From positions 1 to 52,347 of the forward strand of contig JAGBBE010000088.1 in the NCBI GenBank assembly GCA_017938645.1: 52,347 nt of DNA. The letters are read 5' to 3'. The position numbers and the translations under genes were made by a program. The notes beneath the pieces are model-generated. The model had not been told where the DNA came from. It worked only from the letters and a program-made list of their open reading frames with translations, and did not search any database. Position 1 is the stretch's first letter, and each line of letters begins with the position of its first letter. This DNA comes from Clostridia bacterium. Its GTDB lineage: Bacteria; Bacillota_A; Clostridia; Christensenellales; Aristaeellaceae. Of this stretch, positions 7,466 to 16,468 are shown piece after piece.

Positions 7466-9704
7466 TCGATCGATCCGCAAAAAGGGTCGTTTTGACTGGG
7501 ACCGTGTGGTGCAGGCGCTGCGCTCGCGCCGTGCCCGCTGCTGCTATGTGCTGCTTGTGTGCACGGTGCTTCTTTGCAGCATGTTTCTGCTTGCCATTTC
7601 GCCTCAGCGCTACGACCTGAAGGTGGGCGATATTTCGCACACCACCATCACGGCCAGCAAGGACGTTGTGGACGAAATCACCACCACGCGCCAGCGCGAA
7701 GAAGCGGCCAAAGCTGTTGAGCCTACTTACATCTTTAAGGATGATGTAGCCGGCAAGGTTGTCAGCGACCTCAAGACGGTGCTTGCGCAGGTACGCGCCG
7801 TGCAGCAGTACGGCAGCAAGCAGCTGGAGAAGAATGGTTATTCGTTTACGGAAGCTGATTATAAATACGTACGTTCGCTTCTGACCCAGATCAGCTTTGC
7901 GGACTATCAGCTTCGCACGCTGCTCAACGCCACAGATCAGCAGATGGCGGATATGCAGGAAAACATGATTGCAGCGGTGGAAAATTCGCTCAACACCACC
8001 ATCCGCGAAGGACATGTCAGTGAAGCCATTCAGTATCTGCAGCAGATCATTGCCTATAAGACGGATATCGACCTTTTGCAGAACATTGTCACGCCGATTC
8101 TGCGCAAGGTAATTCAGCCCAATATGGTCATTGATCAGGAGGCCACTGAAAAGCTGCGTGATGAAGCACGCGCCGCGGTAGAGCCGGTGATCTACAAGCA
8201 GGGGCAGAATATCGTGCTGGCCCGCGAACGCGTAACGGCCATCCAGCTGGCCATGCTTCGCAGCCTCGGCCTGCTGGACGATGACAATGTGGATATCATG
8301 ATGTATCTTGGCGGTGTGCTGCTGGTGCTTTTGGGCATGGCAGTGCTGATCATCAGCCTGCTCCTGTTTGATCCCGAGACGCTCAAAAGTCCGCGCCGTC
8401 TGGTGATTGTCACCATTATCCTTTGCCTGACGATGGGATTGTGCATCATTGGACGACTCATCCACGGCTATCTCTCGCCCGTTCTCCTGACTGCCATGAT
8501 GCTCACCGGCCTTGTCAGCGCCAACAGCGCCGTGGCCGGAAGCCTTGCCATGAGCGTGCTTGTCAGCGCCTTGATCGCCGGCAGCGACAGCACTTACGGC
8601 GCAGCCATGGTTAATATTCTCTTTACCTCATTTATCAGCAGTCTCCTGTCGGTCTACGTCATCCGGCGCAAGCCCTACCGTCAGCAGGTGCTGCTCTCCG
8701 GTATTCTCACCTTCTTTGCCAATGCGCTGATTATCCTCTCCATTGGCTTCATGACCAACACCTCGGTGCGCGAAGTTGCCGGAAATGCCCTTTGGAGCGG
8801 CGGAAGCGCGCTGATTTCCTCCATCCTCTGCATTGCGTTTGACCCGCTGATGGAAGCTGTGTTCCATCTGGCTACGCCGACCAAGCTGCTGGAACTGAGC
8901 AACCCCAATCACCCGCTTCTGCGCAGACTGCTTATCGAAGCTTCCGGCACCTATCATCACTCGATCATCGTTGCCAACCTTGCCGAAGCCGCCGCAGAGG
9001 CTGTGCACGGCAATCCGCTGCTGGCGCGTGCCGGAGCCTATTTCCACGATATCGGCAAGCTCAAGCGCCCTCTGTACTTCAAGGAAAATCAGATCGGCGA
9101 AAATCCCCATGAGCACACCAACCCCTATGTGAGCGCCGCCATTCTCACCGCACACACCCGTGACGGCCTGCTGATGGCGCAGCAGTATCATCTGCCGCAG
9201 GAAATTCAGGACATCATCGCCCAGCATCATGGCGATACGCCGGTTGCGTATTTCTATCACAAGGCGGTTCAGCAAGCCAATGGCCAGGCCGTTGACATTG
9301 CCGATTTCCGCTACGACGGCAAGCGTCCCCGCACCAAGGAAAGCGCTATCATCATGCTGGCGGATACCGTTGAGGCCGCCGTGCGCAGCATGCCCGACCC
9401 CACGCCCGAAGGCATCCGTGCCTTCATCGCCAAGCTGGTTGACGGCAAACTCAACGACGGTCAGATGAGCGATGCTCCGCTGACTCTGCATGACATTTCT
9501 GCAATCTGCGATGCGTTCTCCACCGTGCTTAACGGTGTCTTCCACGAGCGCATCGAATATCCTACCATCAGTCCTTCCGCTGCCGCTCATGTGGCTACGC
9601 AGGAAAAAACGGCTTTGCCCGAGGCTGAAAAGGAGCCTGAAACATTAGCCGAAGAGCCTGCCCAGCCCGAAGCGGCTGAACCTGAGGGAGGCGAGGCCGA
9701 ATGA
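7452..9704 (+). CDS. pgpH: 7TM-HD family c-di-AMP phosphodiesterase (PgpH/YqfF)
   Basis: A 750-residue membrane HD-domain phosphohydrolase. Order: a short basic N-terminus, one membrane helix (about residues 30-52), a large external domain (7TMR-HDED) of ~230 residues, seven transmembrane helices (about 285-480), and a cytoplasmic HD domain with HHSIIVANLAE, the YFHDIGKL metal site, DIIAQHHGD and MLADTVEAAVRS. In Listeria the orthologue hydrolyses c-di-AMP; the same is inferred here. An acidic, Glu/Pro/Ala-rich tail of ~35 residues follows the HD domain. I start at ATG 7452, inside the end of phoH. Its last four bases overlap the start of ybeY. Confidence 0.93.
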   Translation: MKQINRSIRKKGRFDWDRVVQALRSRRARCCYVLLVCTVLLCSMFLLAISPQRYDLKVGDISHTTITASKDVVDEITTTRQREEAAKAVEPTYIFKDDVAGKVVSDLKTVLAQVRAVQQYGSKQLEKNGYSFTEADYKYVRSLLTQISFADYQLRTLLNATDQQMADMQENMIAAVENSLNTTIREGHVSEAIQYLQQIIAYKTDIDLLQNIVTPILRKVIQPNMVIDQEATEKLRDEARAAVEPVIYKQGQNIVLARERVTAIQLAMLRSLGLLDDDNVDIMMYLGGVLLVLLGMAVLIISLLLFDPETLKSPRRLVIVTIILCLTMGLCIIGRLIHGYLSPVLLTAMMLTGLVSANSAVAGSLAMSVLVSALIAGSDSTYGAAMVNILFTSFISSLLSVYVIRRKPYRQQVLLSGILTFFANALIILSIGFMTNTSVREVAGNALWSGGSALISSILCIAFDPLMEAVFHLATPTKLLELSNPNHPLLRRLLIEASGTYHHSIIVANLAEAAAEAVHGNPLLARAGAYFHDIGKLKRPLYFKENQIGENPHEHTNPYVSAAILTAHTRDGLLMAQQYHLPQEIQDIIAQHHGDTPVAYFYHKAVQQANGQAVDIADFRYDGKRPRTKESAIIMLADTVEAAVRSMPDPTPEGIRAFIAKLVDGKLNDGQMSDAPLTLHDISAICDAFSTVLNGVFHERIEYPTISPSAAAHVATQEKTALPEAEKEPETLAEEPAQPEAAEPEGGEAE

Positions 9705-10594
9705 AGATCGAATGGGAACAGCGCGTAAGCGCGCAGGCCTTTGCGCCGTTTGATCTGGTCGCTTCCTGCTGTGAGGCCGCAGAAGGCGTCACGCAGCCGC
9801 TGGCCGTGCATGTGGTGATCACCGACGACGAGGACATTCGCACAGTCAACGCTGAATACCGCGGCATTGACCGTTCCACCGACGTGCTGAGCTTTCCCAC
9901 GGTGAATTATCCCGAAGGAAAAACCGCACGCGACTGCGAAAAGCGCCTGCGCCGCGAGTATGATCCTGAGCTTGGCGGCTGTATGATCGGCGATATTCTC
10001 ATTTCCTACGAGCATGCGCAGGCACAGGCCGCCGAATACGGCCACAGCGTGCGCCGCGAGCTGTGTTATCTGTTCGCCCACGGGCTGTTTCACCTGATGG
10101 GCTACGACCACATGGAACCCGACGAACAAAAGGAGATGCGATCCATGGAAGAAAAAGCCCTGCACATGGCGGGAATCTCCCGTGAGGACACCGCCTCCCC
10201 CGTGAGCGATGAAGAGCTTCTCAAACTTGCTCAGCTCGCCATGGAAAAAAGCTATTCTCCCTACAGCAAGTATGCTGTTGGCGCTGCCCTGCTTTGCCAA
10301 AACGGCCGCGTATACCTTGGCTGCAACATCGAAAACGCTTCCTTCGGACTGACCAACTGCGCCGAACGCACCGCGCTGTTCAAGGCCGTAAGCGAAGGCG
10401 AGCGCGAGTTTGGTGCCATCGCTATCGCTTCAAACGGCTCTTTCCCCTATCCGTGCGGCGCGTGCCGTCAGGCGCTCAACGAGTTTGCGCCCGCCCTTCG
10501 CGTACTGGTTATTTCCGGCGCTGGCGAGGTGGACAAGACCACGCTGCCCGCGCTCCTGCCGCATGGCTTCGGCCCCAAAGACATTCCCGACTAA
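9701..10594 (+). CDS. ybeY-cdd: YbeY endoribonuclease fused to cytidine deaminase (YbeY::Cdd)
   Basis: One 297-residue frame carries two complete enzymes. Residues 1-~160 are YbeY, the metal-dependent rRNA-maturation RNase, with the three-histidine motif HGLFHLMGYDH intact. Residues ~165-297 are a tetrameric-type cytidine deaminase: YSPYSKYAVGAAL, IENASFGLTNCAERTA (zinc Cys plus catalytic Glu) and PYPCGACRQAL (two zinc Cys). The linker is only a few residues. In most Firmicutes these are separate genes with dgkA between them; dgkA is absent here and no stop separates the domains. Bases 9701-9704 (ATGA) overlap the pgpH stop; era follows 22 nt later. Confidence 0.93.
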   Translation: MKIEWEQRVSAQAFAPFDLVASCCEAAEGVTQPLAVHVVITDDEDIRTVNAEYRGIDRSTDVLSFPTVNYPEGKTARDCEKRLRREYDPELGGCMIGDILISYEHAQAQAAEYGHSVRRELCYLFAHGLFHLMGYDHMEPDEQKEMRSMEEKALHMAGISREDTASPVSDEELLKLAQLAMEKSYSPYSKYAVGAALLCQNGRVYLGCNIENASFGLTNCAERTALFKAVSEGEREFGAIAIASNGSFPYPCGACRQALNEFAPALRVLVISGAGEVDKTTLPALLPHGFGPKDIPD

Positions 10595-10616
10595 GCCAAA
10601 GAAAGAGGATTACGAT

Positions 10617-11507
10617 ATGTCTCAGTTTCACTCCGGCTTTATTGCCATCATCGGCCGTCCGAACGTTGGCAAGAGCACTCTGATGAACGCGATGGTCGGC
10701 GAAAAGGTCGCCATCGTATCCAACCGCCCCCAGACCACCCGCAACCGCATCATGGGCATCTGCACGCAGGAAAACAGCCAGATCGTCTTTCTGGACACGC
10801 CCGGCCTGCACACGCCCCGCAACCGTCTGGGTGAATACATGATGAAGTCCGCGCAGGATGCTCTGCAGGGTATCGATGCGCTGATTGTTATGGTCGACGC
10901 CACCGCCGTGGGCAAGCAGGACCGCGCTGTTGTCGAAGATATGAGCAAGCACAAGGTCAAAAAGGTGCTGGTGCTCAACAAGATCGATTTGCTGGAGCCT
11001 CAGAGCCTGCTCGCACTCATTGCCAGCTTCGCCGAAGCCGGCTACGACGACATCATTCCCATCTCCGCGCGTTCTGGCGACGGCCTGAAACAGCTCAAGG
11101 AGCTGCTCATCAGCTATCTGCCCGAAGGCCCGCAGTATTTCCCCTCCGATGCTATCACCGACCAGCCTGAACGCCTCATCTGCGGCGAACTGATCCGCGA
11201 AAAGGCTCTCTATCACCTTAAGGAAGAAGTGCCCCACGGCATTGGCGTGGAGATGATGTCCATCAAGAAGCTGTCGGAGAACCTCATTGAGATTCACGCG
11301 ACCATCTACTGCGAGCGTCCCGCTCACAAGGGCATCATCATCGGCAAGCAGGGCAGCATGCTCAAGACCATCGGTCAGGAAGCCCGCCGCGACATCGAGA
11401 CTCTGCTTGGTTCCCGTGTCCATTTGCAGCTTTGGGTAAAGGTGCGCGAAAACTGGCGCAACCGCATGGACGATCTGCGCACGCTGGGCTACGAGGACAA
11501 GGAATGA
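10617..11507 (+). CDS. era: GTPase Era
   Basis: A 296-residue GTPase needed for 30S subunit assembly. I start at ATG 10617 after AGAGGA, giving the canonical N-terminus. G1 is GRPNVGKST, G2 includes RPQTTRNRI, G3 is LDTPGLH, G4 is NKID, G5 ISAR. The C-terminal KH domain follows with RPAHKGIIIGKQGSMLK, the GxxG RNA-binding loop. Last gene of the yqfC-era operon; a terminator lies ~85 nt downstream. Confidence 0.97.
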   Translation: MSQFHSGFIAIIGRPNVGKSTLMNAMVGEKVAIVSNRPQTTRNRIMGICTQENSQIVFLDTPGLHTPRNRLGEYMMKSAQDALQGIDALIVMVDATAVGKQDRAVVEDMSKHKVKKVLVLNKIDLLEPQSLLALIASFAEAGYDDIIPISARSGDGLKQLKELLISYLPEGPQYFPSDAITDQPERLICGELIREKALYHLKEEVPHGIGVEMMSIKKLSENLIEIHATIYCERPAHKGIIIGKQGSMLKTIGQEARRDIETLLGSRVHLQLWVKVRENWRNRMDDLRTLGYEDKE

Positions 11508-11520
11508 CGCAGGAGAACGC

Positions 11521-11568
11521 AAGGAGGCGCTGCCTCCTTGACCTCCGCTTAAGGGCTTTGCCCTTAAG
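11521..11568 (+). repeat. Two tight palindromic hairpins after era
   Basis: AAGGAGGC-GCT-GCCTCCTT (11521-11539) and CTTAAGGGC-TTT-GCCCTTAAG (11548-11568), both perfect with 3-nt loops and nine bases apart. They resemble intergenic palindromic repeat units dispersed in some Clostridia genomes; no second copy is visible in this window. They have no T-run of their own. Confidence 0.6.
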
Positions 11569-11591
11569 GATCCCACATTTGGGTCTTATAA

Positions 11592-11623
11592 ACAGTCTTC
11601 TCTTTTGGGGGAGGCTGTTTTTG
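11592..11623 (+). terminator. Terminator of the yqfC-era operon
   Basis: Stem ACAGTCTTCTC / GGGGGAGGCTGT with several G-U pairs, TTTT loop, then T5. The ~120 bases that follow, up to the next terminator, hold no gene I can support. Confidence 0.7.
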
Positions 11624-11741
11624 TTTGATTTTTCTGATATAAGTCGATGCGGAAAATCTGCTGGAACGGGTGGAGCGAGATTGTGAAATCAGGCAGATTG
11701 TCCGGATGGTTCTGTAGTATTATCGAAGTTCTCTGACATAC

Positions 11742-11771
11742 AAAAACGGAGCAGCTTTTTCGGCTGCTCCG
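11742..11771 (-). terminator. Terminator of the aldose-1-epimerase-like gene
   Basis: ACGGAGCAGC / GCTGCTCCGT with a 6-nt loop, followed by TTTTTG on the minus strand. Confidence 0.85.
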
Positions 11772-11786
11772 TTTGCAATATCAAAA

Positions 11787-12665
11787 TCAATCGATGATCT
11801 CCATCCTGTAGCCGCAGGAATAGCTCTCGCCCGCGCCGATTTCGACGTGGTAGGGCTTGTCCTCAAAGCGGCCGGTTTCATTGGCATAGGCGGGAGATCC
11901 CTGCCAGGGCTCGATGCAAACATAGGGCGCATTCTTGCCGGGAGAAGACCAAATGGCCAGCACATCCATATCAAAGGAGAAGCGCAGGCCCTTGCGGGTA
12001 TCCTTGTGGATCAGATCCACCTGACGGCTGTTGAGGCCGGAGAAGATATAGGTATCCAGACGGTCGAAGTCCCTGTGATCGAGCTTGAGCGTACGCTTGT
12101 CCTCACCGAAATTCACAGGTTCGACGTCCGTAAGCGTTGCGCCGGGGCCCTTGCAGAGCGTGGTTCCGATGGTTTCTTCCTTTTCGAAGTGCAGGATATA
12201 ATCCTCGAACACCTCGCCCTCGTTCATGGGGCACAGGAAGCCGGGATGGCCGCCGATGAGGAAGGGCATCACACGGTCAGAGCGGTTGATGACCTTGAAA
12301 ATGGTTTCGAATCCTTTTTCGAGGAAACGATAGGTAACGCGAAGCTCAAACGCAAACGGGAAGGCCTTTTTCGTTTCTTCAGTTTCATGAACGGTGAAGG
12401 TAACGTAATCCTCGCCCTGTTCTGCCACTTCGAAGTCCATAAACTTCACAAAGCCATGGCGCGGAACTGCATACCACTCACCCGCGATGGTCGCGCCGCC
12501 GTCCTTAAGCCCCCCGATGGCCGGGAACAGCACCGGAGCGCTGCTCTTCCACACGTCGGGATTGCCGGGCCAGATATATTCTTTTCCATTCACGCTGTAG
12601 CTGCGCATTTCCGCGCCAAACAGCGTGATCTTCATTTCAGCACCCTGATGCTTGAGACAAACCAT
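11787..12665 (-). CDS. Aldose 1-epimerase family protein (LacX-like)
   Basis: A 292-residue cytosolic protein of the galactose-mutarotase-like beta-sandwich fold. Landmarks: EYIWPGNPDVWKSSAPVLFP, RHGFVKFMDFEV with the catalytic-type histidine, LIGGHPGFLCP (second histidine) and YVCIEPWQG with the glutamate base. It probably interconverts anomers of a free sugar or a related hexose derivative; the substrate is unknown. SD AAAGGAGA lies in front of ATG 12665. Single gene, divergent from the ferritin-like gene. Confidence 0.88.
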   Translation of the reverse strand: MVCLKHQGAEMKITLFGAEMRSYSVNGKEYIWPGNPDVWKSSAPVLFPAIGGLKDGGATIAGEWYAVPRHGFVKFMDFEVAEQGEDYVTFTVHETEETKKAFPFAFELRVTYRFLEKGFETIFKVINRSDRVMPFLIGGHPGFLCPMNEGEVFEDYILHFEKEETIGTTLCKGPGATLTDVEPVNFGEDKRTLKLDHRDFDRLDTYIFSGLNSRQVDLIHKDTRKGLRFSFDMDVLAIWSSPGKNAPYVCIEPWQGSPAYANETGRFEDKPYHVEIGAGESYSCGYRMEIID

Positions 12666-12800
12666 ATTTCATTCTCCTTTGCAGAAGGTTTCTGTTTTCT
12701 CATTTCGTGATCCGCATGCCTTTTCCCTGCCTGATGGCAAAGTATATCACTTCCAAAAGTGCGCATACTAGCCATGAAACATCCATTGGGAGGGAAAAGC

Positions 12801-14066
12801 ATGAATCCATTCAAGGAAAACGCGCCGAAGCTGGACGACTGTCTGATGGACTGGAAGGACATGTCGCCTGCGCCTTACGACAAGCATACCGTTGATCCCT
12901 ATACACGCACACGTGTAATCCTCATGAACGGCACCGAGTTTGAGAACGTCTGGTTCAGCCATCAGTTCTCACGCAACTGTCCCAACGGCGATGTACGGCG
13001 TGCACTGGCGCTGATGAGGCGAAGTGAACAGCAGCAGCAAAAGCTCGTAGCCTCTCTGAAGCCCGATAACGAGACGCTGCTTGAACATACCATTGGCTAT
13101 GAGCAGCTGGCAGTGGATCTGACTGCGCATCTGGCCAAGCGCGAGCCGGACGAACATGTCCGAAATGCTCTGAACTTCGCTCTGCTCGAGGATTTCGACC
13201 ATCTGTACCGCTATGCGGATTTCCTCGACATGGAAACCGGCGTCCGTGCAGAAACGCTTGTGGGCGGGTATACAGAGATCATGCCGGCGCGTCCGACGAT
13301 TGCGCATCACCGGTATCCGTTCGATTCCATCAAGCGTCCCATTAACAGCAAGCAGGCCCAGCCGCAGACGAAGCTGTGTGTCGGCATCATCACTGCAGCC
13401 GAGCAGCAGACCATGAACTACTACATGAATGTATGCGCCGCCTATCCCAACACTCCCGGCCGCGCGCTTTACCGCGAAATCGGCATGATTGAGGAACAGC
13501 ATGTGTCCCAGTATGGCAGCCTGATGGACGTCAACTGCACCTGGTATGAAAACCTGCTGATGCATCAGTACACAGAATGCTATCTGTACTGGAGCTGCTA
13601 TGAAACCGAGACGGACGAGAAAGTCCGCCGTGTCTGGCAGCGCATGCTTGAAATTGAGCTGAGCCATCTGAAGAAAGCGGCTGATCTGCTTGGCAAGGAG
13701 GAACAGAAGGCCTACCAGCAGGTGGTCGGAGAAGGTACCTTCCCCGAGCCTTTGAAACTGGAAAGCAATATTGATCATGTCAGAAGCATTCTGAGCGATA
13801 CTGTCCAGCTGACTGCATGCCGCGAAAGCTATGCCAACGTCAACGATCTGGAGCGTGACGCGGATTTCTTCTGCTATCAGCAGAAAGTCAATGGCAATGT
13901 GCAGGATGTGGAAAGCCACAGCGTGATCGACCGTCATATCCGTCAGTACGGCAAGGACTACCGCTTTGAGCTGGCGCCCAATCCCATTGAGTCGCTGCGC
14001 GACCGCGAAAAGGACAACACGGATCTTGGCCGCAAGCCGCGTGAAAGAGAACTGAGCAGAGTATGA
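12801..14066 (+). CDS. Predicted ferritin-like (diiron four-helix) protein
   Basis: A 421-residue soluble protein; ATG 12801 follows GGGAGGGA. The N-terminal ~120 residues have no recognised fold. From about residue 95 it is mostly helical, with the spaced acidic/His pattern of ferritin-like diiron proteins: LLEDFDHLYR, TAAEQQTMNYY, MIEEQHVSQYG (ExxH) and LEIELSHLKKAAD (ExxH). Such proteins (rubrerythrins, erythrin-vacuolar type) handle iron or peroxide; which of these applies cannot be said. No rubredoxin-like CxxC pair is present. It stands alone between a divergent epimerase gene and a strong terminator. Fold call is from motif spacing, so moderate confidence. Confidence 0.6.
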   Translation: MNPFKENAPKLDDCLMDWKDMSPAPYDKHTVDPYTRTRVILMNGTEFENVWFSHQFSRNCPNGDVRRALALMRRSEQQQQKLVASLKPDNETLLEHTIGYEQLAVDLTAHLAKREPDEHVRNALNFALLEDFDHLYRYADFLDMETGVRAETLVGGYTEIMPARPTIAHHRYPFDSIKRPINSKQAQPQTKLCVGIITAAEQQTMNYYMNVCAAYPNTPGRALYREIGMIEEQHVSQYGSLMDVNCTWYENLLMHQYTECYLYWSCYETETDEKVRRVWQRMLEIELSHLKKAADLLGKEEQKAYQQVVGEGTFPEPLKLESNIDHVRSILSDTVQLTACRESYANVNDLERDADFFCYQQKVNGNVQDVESHSVIDRHIRQYGKDYRFELAPNPIESLRDREKDNTDLGRKPRERELSRV

Positions 14067-14069
14067 TAC

Positions 14070-14105
14070 GCAAAAGAGCCGGACACGTTCGTCCGGCTCT
14101 TTTGC
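14070..14105 (+). terminator. Bidirectional terminator
   Basis: A 15-bp perfect stem GCAAAAGAGCCGGAC / GTCCGGCTCTTTTGC with a 6-nt loop; the A-run and T-run inside the stem let it serve both the ferritin-like gene and the convergent GNAT gene. Confidence 0.9.
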
Positions 14106-14106
14106 T

Positions 14107-14655
14107 TTATCGGTCTGATTTGAGCATGGCGTAGTAAACCACGTCGCAGATGCCCTGATTGTTCCAATCCGCCCTGCGCATTGTACCTTCATACTTCATG
14201 CCGCATTTTTTCATCACATCGCCCGAATGCGGATTGCGCGGGTCAAAACGCGCTTCAAGACGCTCAAAACCTGCTTCATCAAACAGATAATTCATCGTCG
14301 CCTGAAGAGCCTCGGTCATGATGCCTTTATGCCACCAGTTTTTACCGATACAGTAGCCAATATGCGCCATCATGGTCTGCTCATTCTGATGCACCACGCT
14401 GATGCTTCCAATCGGTTCGCCAAGCTCTTTGAGCACAATTGCCCACTGATAATAATCCGGCTTCTGATAGTCCGTGATCCACATATTCAGCAGCATTCCG
14501 GTAAGCTCAGCGCTTGAGTGTGCAGGCCACGTCATATACTTTGTCACCTCAGGATCGGACGCCCAGTTGCGGTACATGGCAGATGCGTCCTCAATGGTAA
14601 AGGGTCGAAGAATCAATCGTCCGGTTTCGATGGGCTGTGTTCCACAATGGTTCAT
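14107..14655 (-). CDS. GNAT-family N-acetyltransferase (RimJ/RimL type)
   Basis: A 182-residue cytosolic acetyltransferase. Start ATG 14655 after AAGGAGGA; the upstream in-frame ATG is rejected. Typical features are the N-terminal IETGRLILRPFTIEDA, GEPIGSISV (beta4), IGYCIGKNWWHKGIMTEAL with the acetyl-CoA loop in the RimJ/RimL form, and RFDPRNPHSGDVMKKCGMK. Members acetylate ribosomal protein N-termini or small amines; this one is best called an uncharacterised GNAT. It lies 22 nt after recX on the same strand and probably belongs to the lgt-recX transcript. Confidence 0.9.
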   Translation of the reverse strand: MNHCGTQPIETGRLILRPFTIEDASAMYRNWASDPEVTKYMTWPAHSSAELTGMLLNMWITDYQKPDYYQWAIVLKELGEPIGSISVVHQNEQTMMAHIGYCIGKNWWHKGIMTEALQATMNYLFDEAGFERLEARFDPRNPHSGDVMKKCGMKYEGTMRRADWNNQGICDVVYYAMLKSDR

Positions 14656-14677
14656 CACGCACGTCCTCCTTTGTACT

Positions 14678-15310
14678 TTATTCGTCCGTTTCATTCAGCG
14701 CCGTTTCCACAGCGTTCCGGCTTTCCTCGTATCCGTATCCACGGCGGGCCATGGCCATCAGAAGTTTCTGCATGGCCTTGCGTTCATCTGCTTCACGGCT
14801 GTAGCGGCGAAGCAGCTTTCTGGCAAGCGCCACGGCTGCGTCTTCGCTTTCTTCCTCGTCCAGCTCTTCCAGCGCTATTTCCGCCATTTCTGCGCTGATG
14901 CCCTTCATGCGCAGTTCCTGTCTGATGCGGCTTTTGCCCATCTGACTGCGCGCGCGGGAAGCTGCCCAGTCCCTGGCAAAGGCTTCATCATCGAGCAGGC
15001 GTTCTTTTTCCAGCTTATAGAGAACCATTTCAATGGTATCTTCCATATATAGCCGTCGCCTGAGCTTCTGCGCAATTTCTCCGCTGGCATGAGCGCGCTG
15101 TGCAAGCAGTTCGACTGCGTTGTTGAGTGCCATGGGATACTGGCGCGGAAGCAGCCATTGTCGCAGTTCGTCCGTGTCGATTTCCTGTCCGATTCTAATC
15201 GGCTCCCTTTCCGCCATCTGGCTTCGGGTAATCCAGAACCGTTCGCCGCTTTCCATCACAACGACCGAGCTGCGCTTTTTTTCTTCAATTTCTCGTACGA
15301 TATCCGTCAT
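14678..15310 (-). CDS. recX: RecX, regulator of RecA
   Basis: A 210-residue, charged helical protein of the RecX family, which binds RecA filaments and tunes recombination. Start ATG 15310 follows GAAGGAG. The three-helix repeats are visible: ELLAQRAHASGEIAQKLRRR, LDDEAFARDWAASRAR with GKSRIRQELRMKGI, then the third repeat AVALARKLLRRYS. Its start overlaps the upstream hydrolase stop (ATGA), so the two are probably translationally coupled. Confidence 0.9.
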   Translation of the reverse strand: MTDIVREIEEKKRSSVVVMESGERFWITRSQMAEREPIRIGQEIDTDELRQWLLPRQYPMALNNAVELLAQRAHASGEIAQKLRRRLYMEDTIEMVLYKLEKERLLDDEAFARDWAASRARSQMGKSRIRQELRMKGISAEMAEIALEELDEEESEDAAVALARKLLRRYSREADERKAMQKLLMAMARRGYGYEESRNAVETALNETDE

Positions 15311-16449
15311 GCGGGATTCTCCTTCATCAGCAGTGCGATCAGATCGCGGTTGAGGCAAGCCAGATGTCCTGCACGCCGCTCGCTTGCTCCGCTGTTGAGA
15401 CACGCAAAACCATTTCCTTGCGCGTCGAAGAACACGCCGTTGACCGCGCCGTATGCAAAGCCCTGATGTCCCCAAAGCGGACGGTTCAGCACAGCAGGAT
15501 CATCCATCTTCAAAAGGCCCATTCCATGCTGCATTTTCACCGTCTGATCAGGCCAGCCCAAAATAGGCGTCTGCATTTGAGCAAGGCTCTCCTCATTCAG
15601 GAACCCCCCAGCGCCGTTCCATGCCGTCAACGCAAGCTTGGCCAGAGCCTGCGCTGTCAAAAACAGGCTGCCTGATGCAAGCAGATAATGCTTTTCAGGA
15701 TCTGGTTCACCCATCGATTTTGCTGCTGCAATCCTGCTGTGTGCATCAAAGGCCAGCGCAGGCGGCAACACACGCCAGCTGTCGGCCGTCAACGCAGAAT
15801 CAAGGCTGCTCATGTCAAAAGTTGCCGTTACTCTGAGCGGCTGAAAGAGTTCTCTTTGTGCAAGACTTTCGATGCTCATTTCAAAACGATTTTCCAGCAT
15901 GCAGCCTACCATGCCTGCCGCCAGATTGCTATACCGAAAAACAGTACCCGGCTCAGAAGTCAGAAATGCATTTTCGGCCTGAAGAAGGCCACGCAGCGGC
16001 GCAGGATTGGCAAACGAAGCAAAATACGCCGGAGAATCCACGATGGACGACGTATGGCTGAGCACCATGCCCAGCGTGATTCTTTTGTCCGGATGAGCAG
16101 GATTCCGAACAGGATATCCCAGCAGTTCGGAAATATCCTCATTTGTATTGAGCAAACCCTTTGTCTGCAGGCGGAAGACAAGGAGTGCTGTTACCATCTT
16201 GGCAACGGAAGCTGTTCGGAAGATCGTCTCTTGCTCTACGGGGCGTTTTTTCTCCAGCGATGCATAGCCGACAGTATAAAAGTCCGTCATCCCGCCCTTT
16301 TCAAACCGCTGGATAGCTGTGCCGACCACATGATGCTTCCGGAGCACCTTTTCAAGCGGATCAGAAATACCTCCGGGCCACTCACAGCGCTTTCCAAGCA
16401 CCGGAAGCGCGAGGCCGTACAATGTATTTTTCAAGCTGCCCACAGGCAT
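15307..16449 (-). CDS. Beta-lactamase-fold serine hydrolase
   Basis: A 380-residue class C beta-lactamase/DD-peptidase-like hydrolase. Start ATG 16449 after GGGAGG. The three active-site motifs are present: SVAK (SxxK, in FRTASVAKMVTALL), YSN (in VFRYSNLAAG) and GHQG near the C-terminus. No convincing signal peptide or membrane anchor is seen, so it may act in the cytosol or leave by an unrecognised route. Substrate unknown: esterase, D-amino peptidase or peptidoglycan-related. Between lgt (19 nt upstream) and recX (4-bp overlap). Confidence 0.85.
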   Translation of the reverse strand: MPVGSLKNTLYGLALPVLGKRCEWPGGISDPLEKVLRKHHVVGTAIQRFEKGGMTDFYTVGYASLEKKRPVEQETIFRTASVAKMVTALLVFRLQTKGLLNTNEDISELLGYPVRNPAHPDKRITLGMVLSHTSSIVDSPAYFASFANPAPLRGLLQAENAFLTSEPGTVFRYSNLAAGMVGCMLENRFEMSIESLAQRELFQPLRVTATFDMSSLDSALTADSWRVLPPALAFDAHSRIAAAKSMGEPDPEKHYLLASGSLFLTAQALAKLALTAWNGAGGFLNEESLAQMQTPILGWPDQTVKMQHGMGLLKMDDPAVLNRPLWGHQGFAYGAVNGVFFDAQGNGFACLNSGASERRAGHLACLNRDLIALLMKENPA

Positions 16450-16468
16450 GGTGCAGCCTCCCTTCGTA

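Noticed and set aside
11641..11725. A short open stretch between the era terminator and the epimerase terminator
   Set aside because: About 23 codons, no start codon and no ribosome binding site; not supportable as a gene.
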